NCBI GenBank assembly: GCA_964398915.1
Contig: CAYNOR010000005.1
Coordinates: 1 to 64,000 of the forward strand
Source: Tichowtungia sp964398915
GTDB lineage: Bacteria > Verrucomicrobiota > Kiritimatiellia > Kiritimatiellales > Tichowtungiaceae
DNA: 64,000 nucleotides
Direction: 5' to 3'
Shown here: positions 9,093-18,128 of the stretch, one piece after another
How positions within the stretch are numbered: position 1 is the first letter of the stretch
Layout of the letters: each line of letters starts with the position of its first letter
Made by a program: the position numbers and the translations under genes
Notes under the pieces: model-generated
Databases searched by the model: none
Told to the model about the DNA's origin: nothing
The model's input: only the letters and a program-made list of their open reading frames with translations

Positions 9093-9173
9093 GTCAGAAT
9101 AATTATGGTCAGAATGATTACTTGTTGAACTACAGCTGGTTGAGAAAATTATTTTGACCTTAATTATTCTGCC
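9093..9173. repeat. Hairpin-forming (G)GCAGAATNATT repeat, copy 1
   Basis: The left arm is a direct pair, gtcagaataattatggtcag and onward; the right arm, ttgaccttaattattctgcc, is its inverted counterpart, across a loop of about 30 nt. Copies 2 (46407-46478) and 3 (46690-46772) share this layout. It occupies much of the 398-nt gap between the AraC gene and lmo0937, where no other gene is seen. Confidence 0.65.
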
Positions 9174-9279
9174 AAAACTTCCCCTCGCATAGGGTGTTCA
9201 TCATTCTCTGTTCGATATTCGATATTTACGGATGGACAAAATTTATATTGGACCGCCGTGATCACCGTTCAATAAATGG

Positions 9280-9322
9280 TAGGGTTATACCCCACTGCAA
9301 AGCGTCCGTCTCCGGCGTAGTC
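9280..9322 (+). promoter_or_regulatory. Palindromic stress promoter, site A
   Basis: TAGGGTTATACCCCACTG (9280-9297) is the palindrome; TA of GCGTAGTC falls at 9318, offset 38. It precedes the lmo0937-type gene, and possibly the signalling operon behind it. The second arm is the least perfect of the set. Confidence 0.7.
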
Positions 9323-9352
9323 TTTCCTCAGAAATAAAGAGAGGGGCGTACT

Positions 9353-9502
9353 ATGTTGTGGACGATTGCATTTATACTGATGGTTCTCTGGCTGCTTGGG
9401 TTGGTGAGCAGTTACACGATGGGCGGATTTATCCACATCCTGCTGGTGGTAGCCGTTGTCGTTGTGCTGGTTCGTATCATTCAAGGCCGGCGCATTCTGT
9501 AA
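9353..9502 (+). CDS. lmo0937-family small membrane protein
   Basis: The 49-residue peptide, starting MLWTIAFILMVLWLLGLVSS and ending in VRIIQGRRIL, matches the lmo0937 family in length, two hydrophobic segments, the central YTMGGFIHILL and the basic QGRR tail. These tiny proteins are often found with stress genes, but their function is unknown. GAGAGGGG lies just ahead of the ATG. Promoter site A is 35 nt upstream, so it is likely first to be transcribed in the stress cluster. Confidence 0.88.
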   Translation: MLWTIAFILMVLWLLGLVSSYTMGGFIHILLVVAVVVVLVRIIQGRRIL

Positions 9503-9622
9503 TAACTCTGAAATACGGGGGTTTTTGATTGTGATCATCAACCCGAAGGCACATATTCGCCGCGCTGCGGGGATCACTGCAGTTTGTTTTTTGTCAAAAT
9601 TTTCGGCGGAGGTGACGGTATT

Positions 9623-12286
9623 ATGAAGAAGAAATCTGAACCGAAACGCCGGATGAAAAAGCCCGCCAAGACCGTTACCCCTCGGGCGGCGAATGTTTCA
9701 TTTCCCATTGTTGGCATTGGCGCTTCAGCGGGCGGACTCGAAGCCCTGGAGCAGTTCCTGGGGCACGTGCCCGCGAACAGCGGCATGGCGGTGGTGATCG
9801 TCCAGCATCTGGATCCGACGCGCAAAGGAATCATGTCGGAGCTGCTTCAGCGCACAACCGGCATGAAGGTGGTTCAGGTCAAAGATCGCACCACGGTAGA
9901 GCCAAACTGCGTCTATGTGATTCCACCGAATAAAGATATGTCCATCCTGCACGGAGTGCTGCACCTGCTCGCTCCGGTAACACCGCGCGGATTGCGCCTG
10001 CCGATTGATTTTTTCTTCCGTTCTCTGGCTCAGGATCAGCAGGAGCGCAGTATCGGCGTCATTCTTTCCGGCATGGGCTCCGACGGTACGCTGGGGTTGA
10101 GAGCCATCAAGGAAAAGGCCGGGCTGGTCCTGGTACAGGAACCGGCATCGGCTAAATTCGACGGTATGCCGCGCAGCGCGGTGGATGCCGGGCTGGCGGA
10201 TATTACGGCTCCGGCAGACGAACTTCCGGAAAAGATTCTCGCCTATCTTCGGCGAACTCCACTGATCGCCCCGACCGAAGTGGCGCTGGATGATAAAACG
10301 CAGAGTGCTTTGGAAAAAATAGTCATCCTGCTGCGTACCCGCACCGGCCACGACTTTTCGCTCTACAAAAGAAACACACTTTACCGGCGGATTGAGCGCC
10401 GCATGGGGATTCATCAGATCGGAAAAATGGCGGCCTACGTCCGTTATCTACAGGAAAATTCGCAGGAACTCGATCTGCTCTTCAAGGAACTGCTGATCGG
10501 GGTGACAAATTTTTTCCGCGATCCCGCCGCGTGGGAACAGTTGAGCGCTCAGGCCATCCCGGCCCTGCTCGCGAACCGACCGTCCGGTCAGGCGTTGCGG
10601 GCGTGGGTGCCCGGCTGTTCCACCGGAGAAGAGGCCTATTCGATGGCCATCGCTCTCAAGGAAGCCGTGGAGCTGGCCGAGCCCAAAGGAAATTTCGCCG
10701 TACAAATTTTTGCCACCGACCTAGATCGCGATGCGATTGATAAGGCCCGTCAAGGGCACTACCCAGATACGATTGCCGCCGATATGTCGCCGGAGCGGCT
10801 GGCCCGGTTTTTTTCCAAAGAAGAGCGCGGATACCGGGTGCGCAAAGAGATTCGCGAGATGGTCATTTTTGCACCGCAAAATCTCATTATGGATGCTCCC
10901 TTTACCAAGCTGGATATTCTTAGCTGCCGCAACCTGCTGATTTATCTGACTGCGGAGGTGCAAAAGAAGCTGATGCCGCTATTTCACTACAGCCTCAGCC
11001 CCGGGGGAATTTTGTTTCTCGGCAGTGCAGAAACGACTGGAGGCGCCACGAATCTGTTTACCCCACTCAACGGCAAGGCCAGAATCTTCCATCGTCTGGA
11101 ATCTACTCCGCATCTGGTGCCGGTAGAGTTTCCATCATCGTTCAGCGCCGGTCCGCCCGTTGGCTCCGTGAAATCGCCGGAACTCAAACCGGCGGGTAGC
11201 CTCCAGACTTTAGCCGATCAGCTGGTCTTGCAGCGTTACGCTCCGCCGACTGTGCTCACCAATGACAAGGGCGACATTTGTTACATCAGCGGACGAACCG
11301 GTAAATATCTGGAACCAGCCGCTGGCAAGGCCAACTGGAACATTTTTGCCATGGCCCGCGATGGTCTGCGCTACGAGCTTTCCGGTGCTTTCCAGAAAGT
11401 GCTCCGGCAAAAAATGAGCGTAATCCTTCATGGGCTTAAGACCGATCCCGGCAGCGAAGGGCAATATGTGGATGTGACAATTCAGCAACTTGATGAACCC
11501 GGGCCGCTGCATGGTTTGGTGATGATTGTTTTCACAGATATCGCTGCGCCCGTGACAGCAGAAGCATCGCCAAGAATGCCGAAATCCAAAGTCCGCAACG
11601 AACACGCCGCGAAACTGGAGCAGGAACTCCAGCAGATCCGCGCTGAGGCTGGCAATACCCGCGAGGAAATGCAGACCGCGCAGGAAGAATTCCGGTCAAC
11701 GAACGAGGAACTGCAATCCACCAACGAAGAGTTGCAGTCCACCAACGAAGAACTCACCACCTCAAAAGAAGAGATGCAGTCGCTGAACGAGGAGCTTCAA
11801 ACCGTCAACACCGAGTTGCAGACCAAGCTCGACGAGCTTTCGCGGGTCAGCAACGACATGAAGAACCTGCTCAACAGTACCGATATTGCCACGCTCTTTT
11901 TGGACAGCGATCTCAACGTGCGGCGGTTCACTCCGCAGGCGACAAAAATCATCAAACTCATCCCGTCCGATGTCGGACGTCCTATCACCGATCTGGCCTC
12001 GGGACTGCGCTATCCGGAACTGGCCGACGATGCGCAGGAAGTTCTGCGAACGCTGACCTCGGCTGAAAAACCGATTGCCGCGCGCGACGGCCGCTGGTTT
12101 ACCGTCCGCATCATGCCGTACCGCACCTTGGACGACCGGATCGACGGCGTCGTGATCACGTTCGCGAACATTACCGTAGCCAAAACACTGGAGACGAAGT
12201 TGAGGGATCACCAATCCGTTCTGGAAAAACACGTCGCCGAGCAATCCAAAAAGCTGGCGCAAAGAAAAAAGAAAACCAAGTCGTAG
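9623..12286 (+). CDS. CheB/CheR hybrid chemotaxis-type protein with PAS
   Basis: The 887-residue protein fuses a CheB methylesterase domain (catalytic triad visible as Ser35 in GASAGG, His62 in VQHLDP and Asp154 in GMGSDG), a CheR methyltransferase domain (SAM loop PGCSTGEEAYSMA), a Glu-rich coiled coil built of repeated STNEELQ units at about residues 690-745, and a C-terminal PAS domain. It has no CheB receiver domain. Such hybrids usually serve signalling other than flagellar chemotaxis, and no chemotaxis genes are here. GGAGGTGA at 9608-9615 selects the ATG at 9623 over an earlier in-frame start. It heads an operon with kinase and Kai genes. Confidence 0.93.
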   Translation: MKKKSEPKRRMKKPAKTVTPRAANVSFPIVGIGASAGGLEALEQFLGHVPANSGMAVVIVQHLDPTRKGIMSELLQRTTGMKVVQVKDRTTVEPNCVYVIPPNKDMSILHGVLHLLAPVTPRGLRLPIDFFFRSLAQDQQERSIGVILSGMGSDGTLGLRAIKEKAGLVLVQEPASAKFDGMPRSAVDAGLADITAPADELPEKILAYLRRTPLIAPTEVALDDKTQSALEKIVILLRTRTGHDFSLYKRNTLYRRIERRMGIHQIGKMAAYVRYLQENSQELDLLFKELLIGVTNFFRDPAAWEQLSAQAIPALLANRPSGQALRAWVPGCSTGEEAYSMAIALKEAVELAEPKGNFAVQIFATDLDRDAIDKARQGHYPDTIAADMSPERLARFFSKEERGYRVRKEIREMVIFAPQNLIMDAPFTKLDILSCRNLLIYLTAEVQKKLMPLFHYSLSPGGILFLGSAETTGGATNLFTPLNGKARIFHRLESTPHLVPVEFPSSFSAGPPVGSVKSPELKPAGSLQTLADQLVLQRYAPPTVLTNDKGDICYISGRTGKYLEPAAGKANWNIFAMARDGLRYELSGAFQKVLRQKMSVILHGLKTDPGSEGQYVDVTIQQLDEPGPLHGLVMIVFTDIAAPVTAEASPRMPKSKVRNEHAAKLEQELQQIRAEAGNTREEMQTAQEEFRSTNEELQSTNEELQSTNEELTTSKEEMQSLNEELQTVNTELQTKLDELSRVSNDMKNLLNSTDIATLFLDSDLNVRRFTPQATKIIKLIPSDVGRPITDLASGLRYPELADDAQEVLRTLTSAEKPIAARDGRWFTVRIMPYRTLDDRIDGVVITFANITVAKTLETKLRDHQSVLEKHVAEQSKKLAQRKKKTKS

Positions 12287-12290
12287 CCCC

Positions 12291-13685
12291 ATGCCAAACA
12301 AAACAACCTTCTTACTTGCCGCCGAAGAGCTTCGCCACCGCGCCGAAGACCGGTTGCGGAAACGGCTGGGCAAAGCAGGCGGCGAACAAAAGTCTGAAGC
12401 CGACGACCAGCGACTGCTCCACGAATTGCAGGTTCACCAGATTGAGCTGGAAATGCAGAATGCGGAGCTTGCGAGCACCCGCGACGAAACCGAAACGTTG
12501 CTGGAAAAATACACCGACCTCTACGACTTTGCTCCGGTCGGCTATTTCTCGCTGGATGAACGGGGCCGGATTCTGGATGTAAATCTGACAGGCACCGTTC
12601 TGCTCGGCGTGGAACGCTCCCGGCTCATCGATCAGTGTTTGCCGCGTTTTGTTACTCCGGAAAGCAGACCGGTTTTTGTAACCTTCCTCAAACAGATGTT
12701 CGCCGGGCCGGAAAAACGGGTTTGTGAGGCGACTCTTCTGAAGGCGGACGGGACGGCATTCTGGGCAAATTTTCACGGCACCTCCGCGATTTCACTCAAC
12801 ACGCCTCTGCGCTGGTGCCGCGTGGCGGTTTCAGACATCACCGCCTATAAACAGGCGGAAGAAGCGCAGCGCCGCATCGAAGCGGTAACCAGAGAAAATC
12901 TGGCGCTGCAGCATGAAATAACCCGGCGCAAGGTTGCCGAAGATACCGTCCGGCAAAGTGAACAGCATCAGATCCAGTTGTTGGAACAGGCTCGCCAAAC
13001 GCAACAGCAATTACGACTGCTGTCCCACCGGATTCTGCATGTGCAGGAGGAAGAACGGAAACGCATCAGCCGGGAACTGCATGATGAAATTACCCAGACG
13101 CTGGTAAACATAAATATCCAACTGGAATCTCTGGCCAAGGAAGCCGCGCTCAACCCCAAAGGGCTCAAACAGAAAATCGCCCGGACGCAACGGCTGGTGG
13201 AGAAATCGGTGGATATCGTGCACCGGTTCGCACGGGAACTGCGCCCGACGATGCTGGACGATTTAGGGCTGATTCCCGCGTTGCAGTCTCTGATGAAAAG
13301 TTTCATGGAAGAAACAGGTATTCGGGTCAGTTTGACGGTTTTTGAGAAAGTAGAGAAACTAAACAGCGCCAAGCGCACCGTACTTTATCGCATCGCCCAG
13401 GAAGCGCTGAATAATGTGGCCCGCCACGCACAGGCAACCAAAGTGGAAGTGAGCCTCCAGCGATTGCCGAAGGCGCTGCTCATGCAAATTAAAGATAACG
13501 GAAAGTCCTTTGACGTTGAGAGTACGTTGAAGCCTGGAAAAAACAAACGGCTGGGACTGATCGGAATGCGAGAACGGCTGGAGATGGTTAATGGACAGTT
13601 CGCGATTGAATCCGCGCCGGATAAAGGCACGACCATTCAGGCGCAGATCCCCTTCGCCCGTCTTAATGAAAGAATACCAAAATGA
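12291..13685 (+). CDS. PAS histidine kinase, HisKA_3 (NarL-partner) type
   Basis: Four nucleotides after the CheB/CheR gene, this 464-residue cytosolic kinase contains a PAS domain (about residues 75-190), a coiled coil, and a HisKA_3 dimerisation domain with phospho-acceptor His264 in RISRELHDEITQ. The ATPase domain follows, with EALNNVARHAQA and LGLIGMRERLE. The G1 box reads DNGKSFD instead of the usual DDGxGFD, which could weaken ATP turnover. No membrane segments are seen, so the signal is probably intracellular. It overlaps kaiC by 4 nt. The likely partner is the NarL-type regulator at the operon end. Confidence 0.92.
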   Translation: MPNKTTFLLAAEELRHRAEDRLRKRLGKAGGEQKSEADDQRLLHELQVHQIELEMQNAELASTRDETETLLEKYTDLYDFAPVGYFSLDERGRILDVNLTGTVLLGVERSRLIDQCLPRFVTPESRPVFVTFLKQMFAGPEKRVCEATLLKADGTAFWANFHGTSAISLNTPLRWCRVAVSDITAYKQAEEAQRRIEAVTRENLALQHEITRRKVAEDTVRQSEQHQIQLLEQARQTQQQLRLLSHRILHVQEEERKRISRELHDEITQTLVNINIQLESLAKEAALNPKGLKQKIARTQRLVEKSVDIVHRFARELRPTMLDDLGLIPALQSLMKSFMEETGIRVSLTVFEKVEKLNSAKRTVLYRIAQEALNNVARHAQATKVEVSLQRLPKALLMQIKDNGKSFDVESTLKPGKNKRLGLIGMRERLEMVNGQFAIESAPDKGTTIQAQIPFARLNERIPK

Positions 13686-15442
13686 AAACTAAACGACCAA
13701 AATCTACCTCCCCGGCAACTCGATTGCCCAAATGTCCTACCGGCATCCAAGGTCTCGATGAAATTACCGGCGGCGGGCTGCCGCGCGGACGGCCTACGCT
13801 GGTATGCGGCGGCGCAGGATGCGGCAAAACGCTGCTGGCTGCGGAATTCCTCGTGCGCGGCGCGGCGCAGTTCGACGAGCCGGGCGTATTGATGGCCTTC
13901 GAAGAAACCGAAGCCGAGCTGAAGGCCAATGTCGCGTCTCTCGGATTCGATCTGGAGGGTTTGGTTCGTCACAAAAAAATCATGGTGGATTACGTCCACA
14001 TCGAGCGCAGCGAATTCCAGGACAGCGGCGAGTATGATCTGGAGGGCATTTTTGTGCGGCTCGGTCACGCCATTGATTCTATCGGGGCCAAGCGCGTGGT
14101 GCTGGATTCGCTGGAAGTGCTTTTCGCCAGCCTGCCAAACGAAGCGATCCTGCGCAGCGAATTGCGCCGGCTCTTCCGCTGGCTCAAGAACAAAGGCGTA
14201 ACCGCCGTCATCACGGCCGAGCGCGGGCGTGAGCAACTGACGCGCCACGGGCTGGAGGAATACGTGTCCGATTGCGTTATCCTGCTTGATCATCGGGTCA
14301 ACGACCAGATTGCTACGCGGCACCTGCGGGTCGTGAAATACCGCGGGGCGATGCATGGCACCAACGAGTTTCCGTTCCTCATCGGCGACGATGGCATCAG
14401 CGTACTGCCGATCACATCGCTGGCGCTGAATCACAAGGTGTCGAGCGAACGGATTGCGACCGGCATCCCCCGGCTCGATGCAATGCTCGGCGGAAAGGGG
14501 TTTTTCCGCGGCAGCAGCATCCTGCTTACCGGCACGCCCGGCACCGGCAAGACCATCGTTTCCGCCAACTTCGCCCAAGCCGCCGCCCGGCGCGGGGAGC
14601 GCGTGCTCTTCTTCTCGTTCGAGGAATCGCCCGCCCAGATCATCCGTAACATGCATTCCATCGGCTTGCGCCTGGAGCCGCTGGTCAAGCGCGGCCTCCT
14701 GCGCTTTCACTCGGCGCGGCCGTCACTCTACGGCCTGGAAATGCATCTGGCAACGATGTTCAAGGAGATCTCCGAGTTTAAGCCCAACGTCGTCATCATC
14801 GACCCGATCACCAGCTTGATGGATGCTGGCACCGACTCCGAATGTAAGGGGATGGTGACGCGGCTGATTGATTATCTGAAAGGGGGGCTGGTTACCACGC
14901 TCTTCACCAGTCTGACGCACGGCGGCCACGCGCTGCAACAAAGCGAAGCGGCCATGTCTTCGCTCATGGACTCCTGGATTCTGCTGCAGGACTTCGAGGG
15001 CAACGGCGAACGCAACCGCGTCCTTTACGTGCTTAAAGCGCGCGGCATGGCGCACTCGAACCAGATCCGCGAGTTCCTGATTTCGAGCCGGGGTATTGAC
15101 GTCGTGGACGCATACATCGGTCCCAGCGGCGTGTTGACTGGTTCGGCCCGGGCGGCGCAGACCGCACGCGAAACCGCCGAGGCACTGGCCAGCCAGCAGG
15201 AAGCCGCCCAGCTTAAACGCGAAGTGGAGCGCAAACGGGCGACGCTCGAACGGCAAATCAGCGGGCTGAGATCCGATTACGAAACGGAAGCAGAGGAACT
15301 GCGGCGCATTGACGAACAGGTCGGCACGCGAACCTTCGTGCTAGGCACCGAGCGGGCCGCGTCCGGCCTCTTGCGTCAGGCTGATATCAAGGTGGCGACC
15401 GGCACAAAGAGTAAACCCAGACCGGGGAGTAAGAAACAATGA
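13682..15442 (+). CDS. kaiC: KaiC-like double RecA-fold ATPase
   Basis: The 586-residue protein has two tandem KaiC/RecA domains: Walker A GGAGCGKT at residues 43-50 and GTPGTGKT at 284-291, each followed by a conserved FEE segment (MAFEETEAEL; FSFEESPAQI). A charged, helical tail at about residues 500-560 extends past the core. In cyanobacteria KaiC is the clock kinase. In bacteria without kaiA, as here, KaiC homologues with KaiB and kinases are linked to stress or redox responses. Four-base overlaps with both neighbours indicate translational coupling. A timing role is not implied by sequence. Confidence 0.94.
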   Translation: MKTKRPKSTSPATRLPKCPTGIQGLDEITGGGLPRGRPTLVCGGAGCGKTLLAAEFLVRGAAQFDEPGVLMAFEETEAELKANVASLGFDLEGLVRHKKIMVDYVHIERSEFQDSGEYDLEGIFVRLGHAIDSIGAKRVVLDSLEVLFASLPNEAILRSELRRLFRWLKNKGVTAVITAERGREQLTRHGLEEYVSDCVILLDHRVNDQIATRHLRVVKYRGAMHGTNEFPFLIGDDGISVLPITSLALNHKVSSERIATGIPRLDAMLGGKGFFRGSSILLTGTPGTGKTIVSANFAQAAARRGERVLFFSFEESPAQIIRNMHSIGLRLEPLVKRGLLRFHSARPSLYGLEMHLATMFKEISEFKPNVVIIDPITSLMDAGTDSECKGMVTRLIDYLKGGLVTTLFTSLTHGGHALQQSEAAMSSLMDSWILLQDFEGNGERNRVLYVLKARGMAHSNQIREFLISSRGIDVVDAYIGPSGVLTGSARAAQTARETAEALASQQEAAQLKREVERKRATLERQISGLRSDYETEAEELRRIDEQVGTRTFVLGTERAASGLLRQADIKVATGTKSKPRPGSKKQ

Positions 15443-15762
15443 ATGCTGAAACGGTAAAACGACGGATCGTTGCGAACCCGGACGCAGAACTCTGGCAGTT
15501 GCGCCTCTATGTGACCGGCCAAACACCAAAATCACTGGCGGCGTTCGCGAACCTGAAAAAGATTTGCGAAAGCAACCTCAAAGGACACTATCGCATCACG
15601 GTGATTGATTTACTGAAGCACCCGCAACTGGCCAAAGGCGACCAGATTCTGGCTGTTCCCACGGTAGTGCGCAAATTGCCGAAGCCTGTACGAACTATCA
15701 TTGGCACGCTCTCCAATATTGATCGTGTGCTTGTCGGCTTGGATTTATGCCCGGCCGCTTAA
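15439..15762 (+). CDS. kaiB: KaiB-like thioredoxin-fold protein, first copy
   Basis: The 107-residue product has the KaiB core LRLYVTGQTPKSLAAFANLK, then VIDLLKHPQLAKGDQILAVP and TLVRKLPKP-like TVVRKLPKP. KaiB binds the KaiC N-terminal ring and, in clock systems, switches between folds. It overlaps kaiC by 4 nt, so stoichiometric coupling is likely. It differs clearly from the second copy, which argues against a recent duplication. Confidence 0.92.
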   Translation: MNAETVKRRIVANPDAELWQLRLYVTGQTPKSLAAFANLKKICESNLKGHYRITVIDLLKHPQLAKGDQILAVPTVVRKLPKPVRTIIGTLSNIDRVLVGLDLCPAA

Positions 15763-15777
15763 ACGAAATCAGCACCT

Positions 15778-16107
15778 ATGAAAACAAACAAAACCAGCCG
15801 CACGACGAAGCCCCGAATCACCCGGGCTGGTAAAAAACAGGTCTTGCGGCTGTTTGTGGCGGGAGCCACAGACCGGTCGCAACAAGCTATTCTGGTTGCC
15901 CGGCTACTGTGTGCCGGCAACTGCGAGCTGGAAGTCATTGATATCTATCAGCAGCCCGCGCTGGCGCGCGCAAACCAGATCGTCGCAACCCCGACGCTTA
16001 TCGTAGAATTTCCACCTCCGGTGCGCCGTTACATCGGCAATCTGAAGAACATTACCGGTGTGTTCGGCGAGTCGGATCGGGTCAGAAAAGCGAGGATCGT
16101 ATCTTGA
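15778..16107 (+). CDS. kaiB: KaiB-like thioredoxin-fold protein, second copy
   Basis: This 109-residue protein carries LRLFVAGATDRSQQAI, EVIDIYQQPALARANQIVA and TPTLIVEFPPPVRRYIGNL, the KaiB/SasA sensory-domain pattern, behind a basic N-terminal tail. It lies 15 nt after the first copy and overlaps the following kinase at TTGA. In cyanobacteria the kinase SasA carries such a domain at its own N terminus. Here it is a separate protein beside the kinase, so it could be the adaptor between KaiC and that kinase (inference). Confidence 0.9.
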   Translation: MKTNKTSRTTKPRITRAGKKQVLRLFVAGATDRSQQAILVARLLCAGNCELEVIDIYQQPALARANQIVATPTLIVEFPPPVRRYIGNLKNITGVFGESDRVRKARIVS

Positions 16108-17303
16108 AAAATGCCCGCCCAAAGAGTTCCGTCCGCGTCGCCCCGCTCCGCACCCGCCTGGCCGAAGCCGAGGAAACGCTCCGCGCCATCCGCGCCGGCG
16201 AGGTAGATGCGGTGGTGGTCGCGGGCAAGGAAGGCCCGCAGGTGTTTACGCTGGAAGGGGAAGGGTACGCGTATCGCACGCTCATCGAATCCATGCACGA
16301 AGGGGCGCTGACGCTGACAAACAAAGGGGATATCCTCTACGCCAACCAGTGCTTCGCTGAAATCATTAAAAGCCCGCTGGAGCAGGTGACGGGCAGTTCC
16401 TTTCGCCGCTTTCTCTCTGCCAAAGACCGGTCCGCGCTCAGACCTCTGTTGAAATCGGCTGGCAAATCCGGTTCTAAAATCCAAGTGCAGCTCCTTGCCG
16501 ACGATGGTTCGAAAATACCGGTGCAAATTTCGCTCTGTCCATTAGCCCGACAGGATTCCGGCTGCACGGCCATCATCGGCATGGTGGTAACGAATATGAC
16601 GGAACTCCGGCAGAACGAAACCCTGCTGCGGGCGCTGACCTGTCGCGGAGTAGCGGCGCAGGAAGCTGAACGTCGGCATGTGGCCCGCGAGTTGCACGAC
16701 AATATCACCCAACTTCTTTGTGCCGTCCTCATTCGCAGCCAGACGCTGATAGATAAGCTTTCGTCGCACGATGGAATCGCAAAAAAAGAGGCGATCAAAC
16801 TCCGCACACTACTCTGTCAAGCGGCTGAAGAAGTGGAGCGCATTTCGCGCAATCTGCGGCCCGGTGTCTTAGACCAACTCGGTCTGGATTTCGTCCTGCA
16901 CGGTAACTGCGCCGAGTTCGCCGCGCGGACGGGCGTATCCGTCAAGCTGACCTGCACGGAGCTGACCGCACGACTGCCCGCCGACACGGAGCTGGCGATC
17001 TACCGCATTTTCCAGAAAGCCTTGGAAAATGTGGAACAGCACGCCCACGCCCGCCATGTGCTTGTGCGCCTGAAAAAGAAAAAAGACAGGGTAGAATTGA
17101 CGATCAAAGATGACGGAATCGGCTTCGATACAAAGCATCAGGCAAACCGATCGCAAGCGAGCGACAGCCTTGATCTGCTCGGTATGCGCGAGCGAGCCAC
17201 CTGTGTGGGCGGCGATTTCATCATCAAATCCGTTTGCGGCAGCGGCACGGAAATCAAGGTGCTCATTCCCCTGCCACCAACACGGCTACGAAGGACTAAC
17301 TAA
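16104..17303 (+). CDS. PAS histidine kinase, HisKA_3 type, Kai-linked
   Basis: This 399-residue soluble kinase has an N-terminal RxGEVDAVVVxG-like segment common in PAS kinases, a PAS domain around residues 50-180, HisKA_3 with acceptor His198 in VARELHDNITQ, and an ATPase domain with DDGIGFD and LLGMRERA. The TTG start at 16104 overlaps the preceding stop and follows AGGA. Its place between kaiB and a NarL-type regulator suggests a SasA-like output kinase, although it does not itself carry a KaiB domain. Confidence 0.9.
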   Translation: MKNARPKSSVRVAPLRTRLAEAEETLRAIRAGEVDAVVVAGKEGPQVFTLEGEGYAYRTLIESMHEGALTLTNKGDILYANQCFAEIIKSPLEQVTGSSFRRFLSAKDRSALRPLLKSAGKSGSKIQVQLLADDGSKIPVQISLCPLARQDSGCTAIIGMVVTNMTELRQNETLLRALTCRGVAAQEAERRHVARELHDNITQLLCAVLIRSQTLIDKLSSHDGIAKKEAIKLRTLLCQAAEEVERISRNLRPGVLDQLGLDFVLHGNCAEFAARTGVSVKLTCTELTARLPADTELAIYRIFQKALENVEQHAHARHVLVRLKKKKDRVELTIKDDGIGFDTKHQANRSQASDSLDLLGMRERATCVGGDFIIKSVCGSGTEIKVLIPLPPTRLRRTN

Positions 17304-17306
17304 CTC

Positions 17307-17984
17307 ATGAAAAAAATTACTATTCTACTGGCGGAAGATCACACGATCGTGCGCGAGGGATTGCGCAACATGCTCGACAGTGAAACCGACTTCGAAGTGA
17401 TCGGCGAAGCGACCACCGGCCGACAGGCTGTAGCATTGGTTCAAAAACTTCAGCCCGCCGTTATTGTGATGGACATCGCCATGCCACTGCTCAACGGACT
17501 GGAGGCCACCCGTCAGATTCTGCATGCCGGCACCGGCACGAAAGTACTCATGCTCTCGGCGCATAGCGATGATACTTATGTCGAACAGGCGATTGCATTC
17601 GGTGCAAAAGGCTTCCTGCTCAAACAAACCTCCTCGAACGATCTGTCCAAGGCCATTCGTGAAATTGAAAAGGGAAATACTTTTTTCAGCCCTTCTATCG
17701 CCAAGAGACTCCAGCGGCAGCATCAAAAAACGCTCGACCGGAAAGGTCTGCTCAAAACAAAAGTAATTCAGCTGAGTTCGCGCGAAACCGAGGTTCTTCA
17801 ACTGATCGCCGAAGGCGAAGCCAACAAGCAGATTGCGGATGAGCTGGGTATCAGCATTAAGACCGTTGAAAAACATCGGGAACATCTGATGCAGAAACTT
17901 GATATTCACGATACGGCCGGGCTGACCCGTTACGCCATCGCAGCCGGCATCATCGAAAGCAGCGTTCAGCTGACGATCATCTAA
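17307..17984 (+). CDS. NarL/LuxR-type response regulator
   Basis: The 225-residue protein has a receiver domain with the acid pair in LLAEDH, phospho-acceptor Asp56 in VIVMDIAMP and the conserved Lys in GFLLKQ. A LuxR helix-turn-helix follows with LSSRETEVLQLIAEGEANKQ and ISIKTVEKHREHL. It is the DNA-binding output of the operon and closes it, 3 nt after the kinase. It is a reasonable candidate, though not proven, for a regulator acting at the recurring palindromic promoters. Confidence 0.95.
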   Translation: MKKITILLAEDHTIVREGLRNMLDSETDFEVIGEATTGRQAVALVQKLQPAVIVMDIAMPLLNGLEATRQILHAGTGTKVLMLSAHSDDTYVEQAIAFGAKGFLLKQTSSNDLSKAIREIEKGNTFFSPSIAKRLQRQHQKTLDRKGLLKTKVIQLSSRETEVLQLIAEGEANKQIADELGISIKTVEKHREHLMQKLDIHDTAGLTRYAIAAGIIESSVQLTII

Positions 17985-17985
17985 G

Positions 17986-18000
17986 GCGGGCTTCGCCCGC
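17986..18000 (+). terminator. Short GC hairpin after the Kai operon
   Basis: GCGGGC-TTC-GCCCGC follows the regulator stop codon by 2 nt. It lacks a following T-run, so intrinsic termination is uncertain; it could instead stabilise the 3' end. Confidence 0.4.
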
Positions 18001-18009
18001 AACCCAAGT

Positions 18010-18116
18010 ATGAAAGATGAATTATGAAAGATGAAAAAGGGTCTGCGGCAGCCTTAACCGATAAGGCCAACGCCGTTTGAGTTCCGATTTCATAGTTCAT
18101 AGTTTTTGATGCTTCA
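18010..18116. repeat. Two-armed atgaaagatgaatt-type intergenic repeat
   Basis: The left arm, tgaaagatgaattatgaaag and onward, is made of shuffled atgaaa/gatgaa units. The right arm, tttcatagttcatagttttt, is approximately inverted to it. The layout matches other two-armed repeats in the window. No gene is seen between the response regulator and the DUF3494 gene. Confidence 0.45.
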
Positions 18117-18128
18117 TCGCCGTCTCTT

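Noticed and set aside
9280..9322. Site A as a sigma-54 promoter
   Set aside because: No GG-N10-GC pair at -24/-12 is present here or in the other copies.
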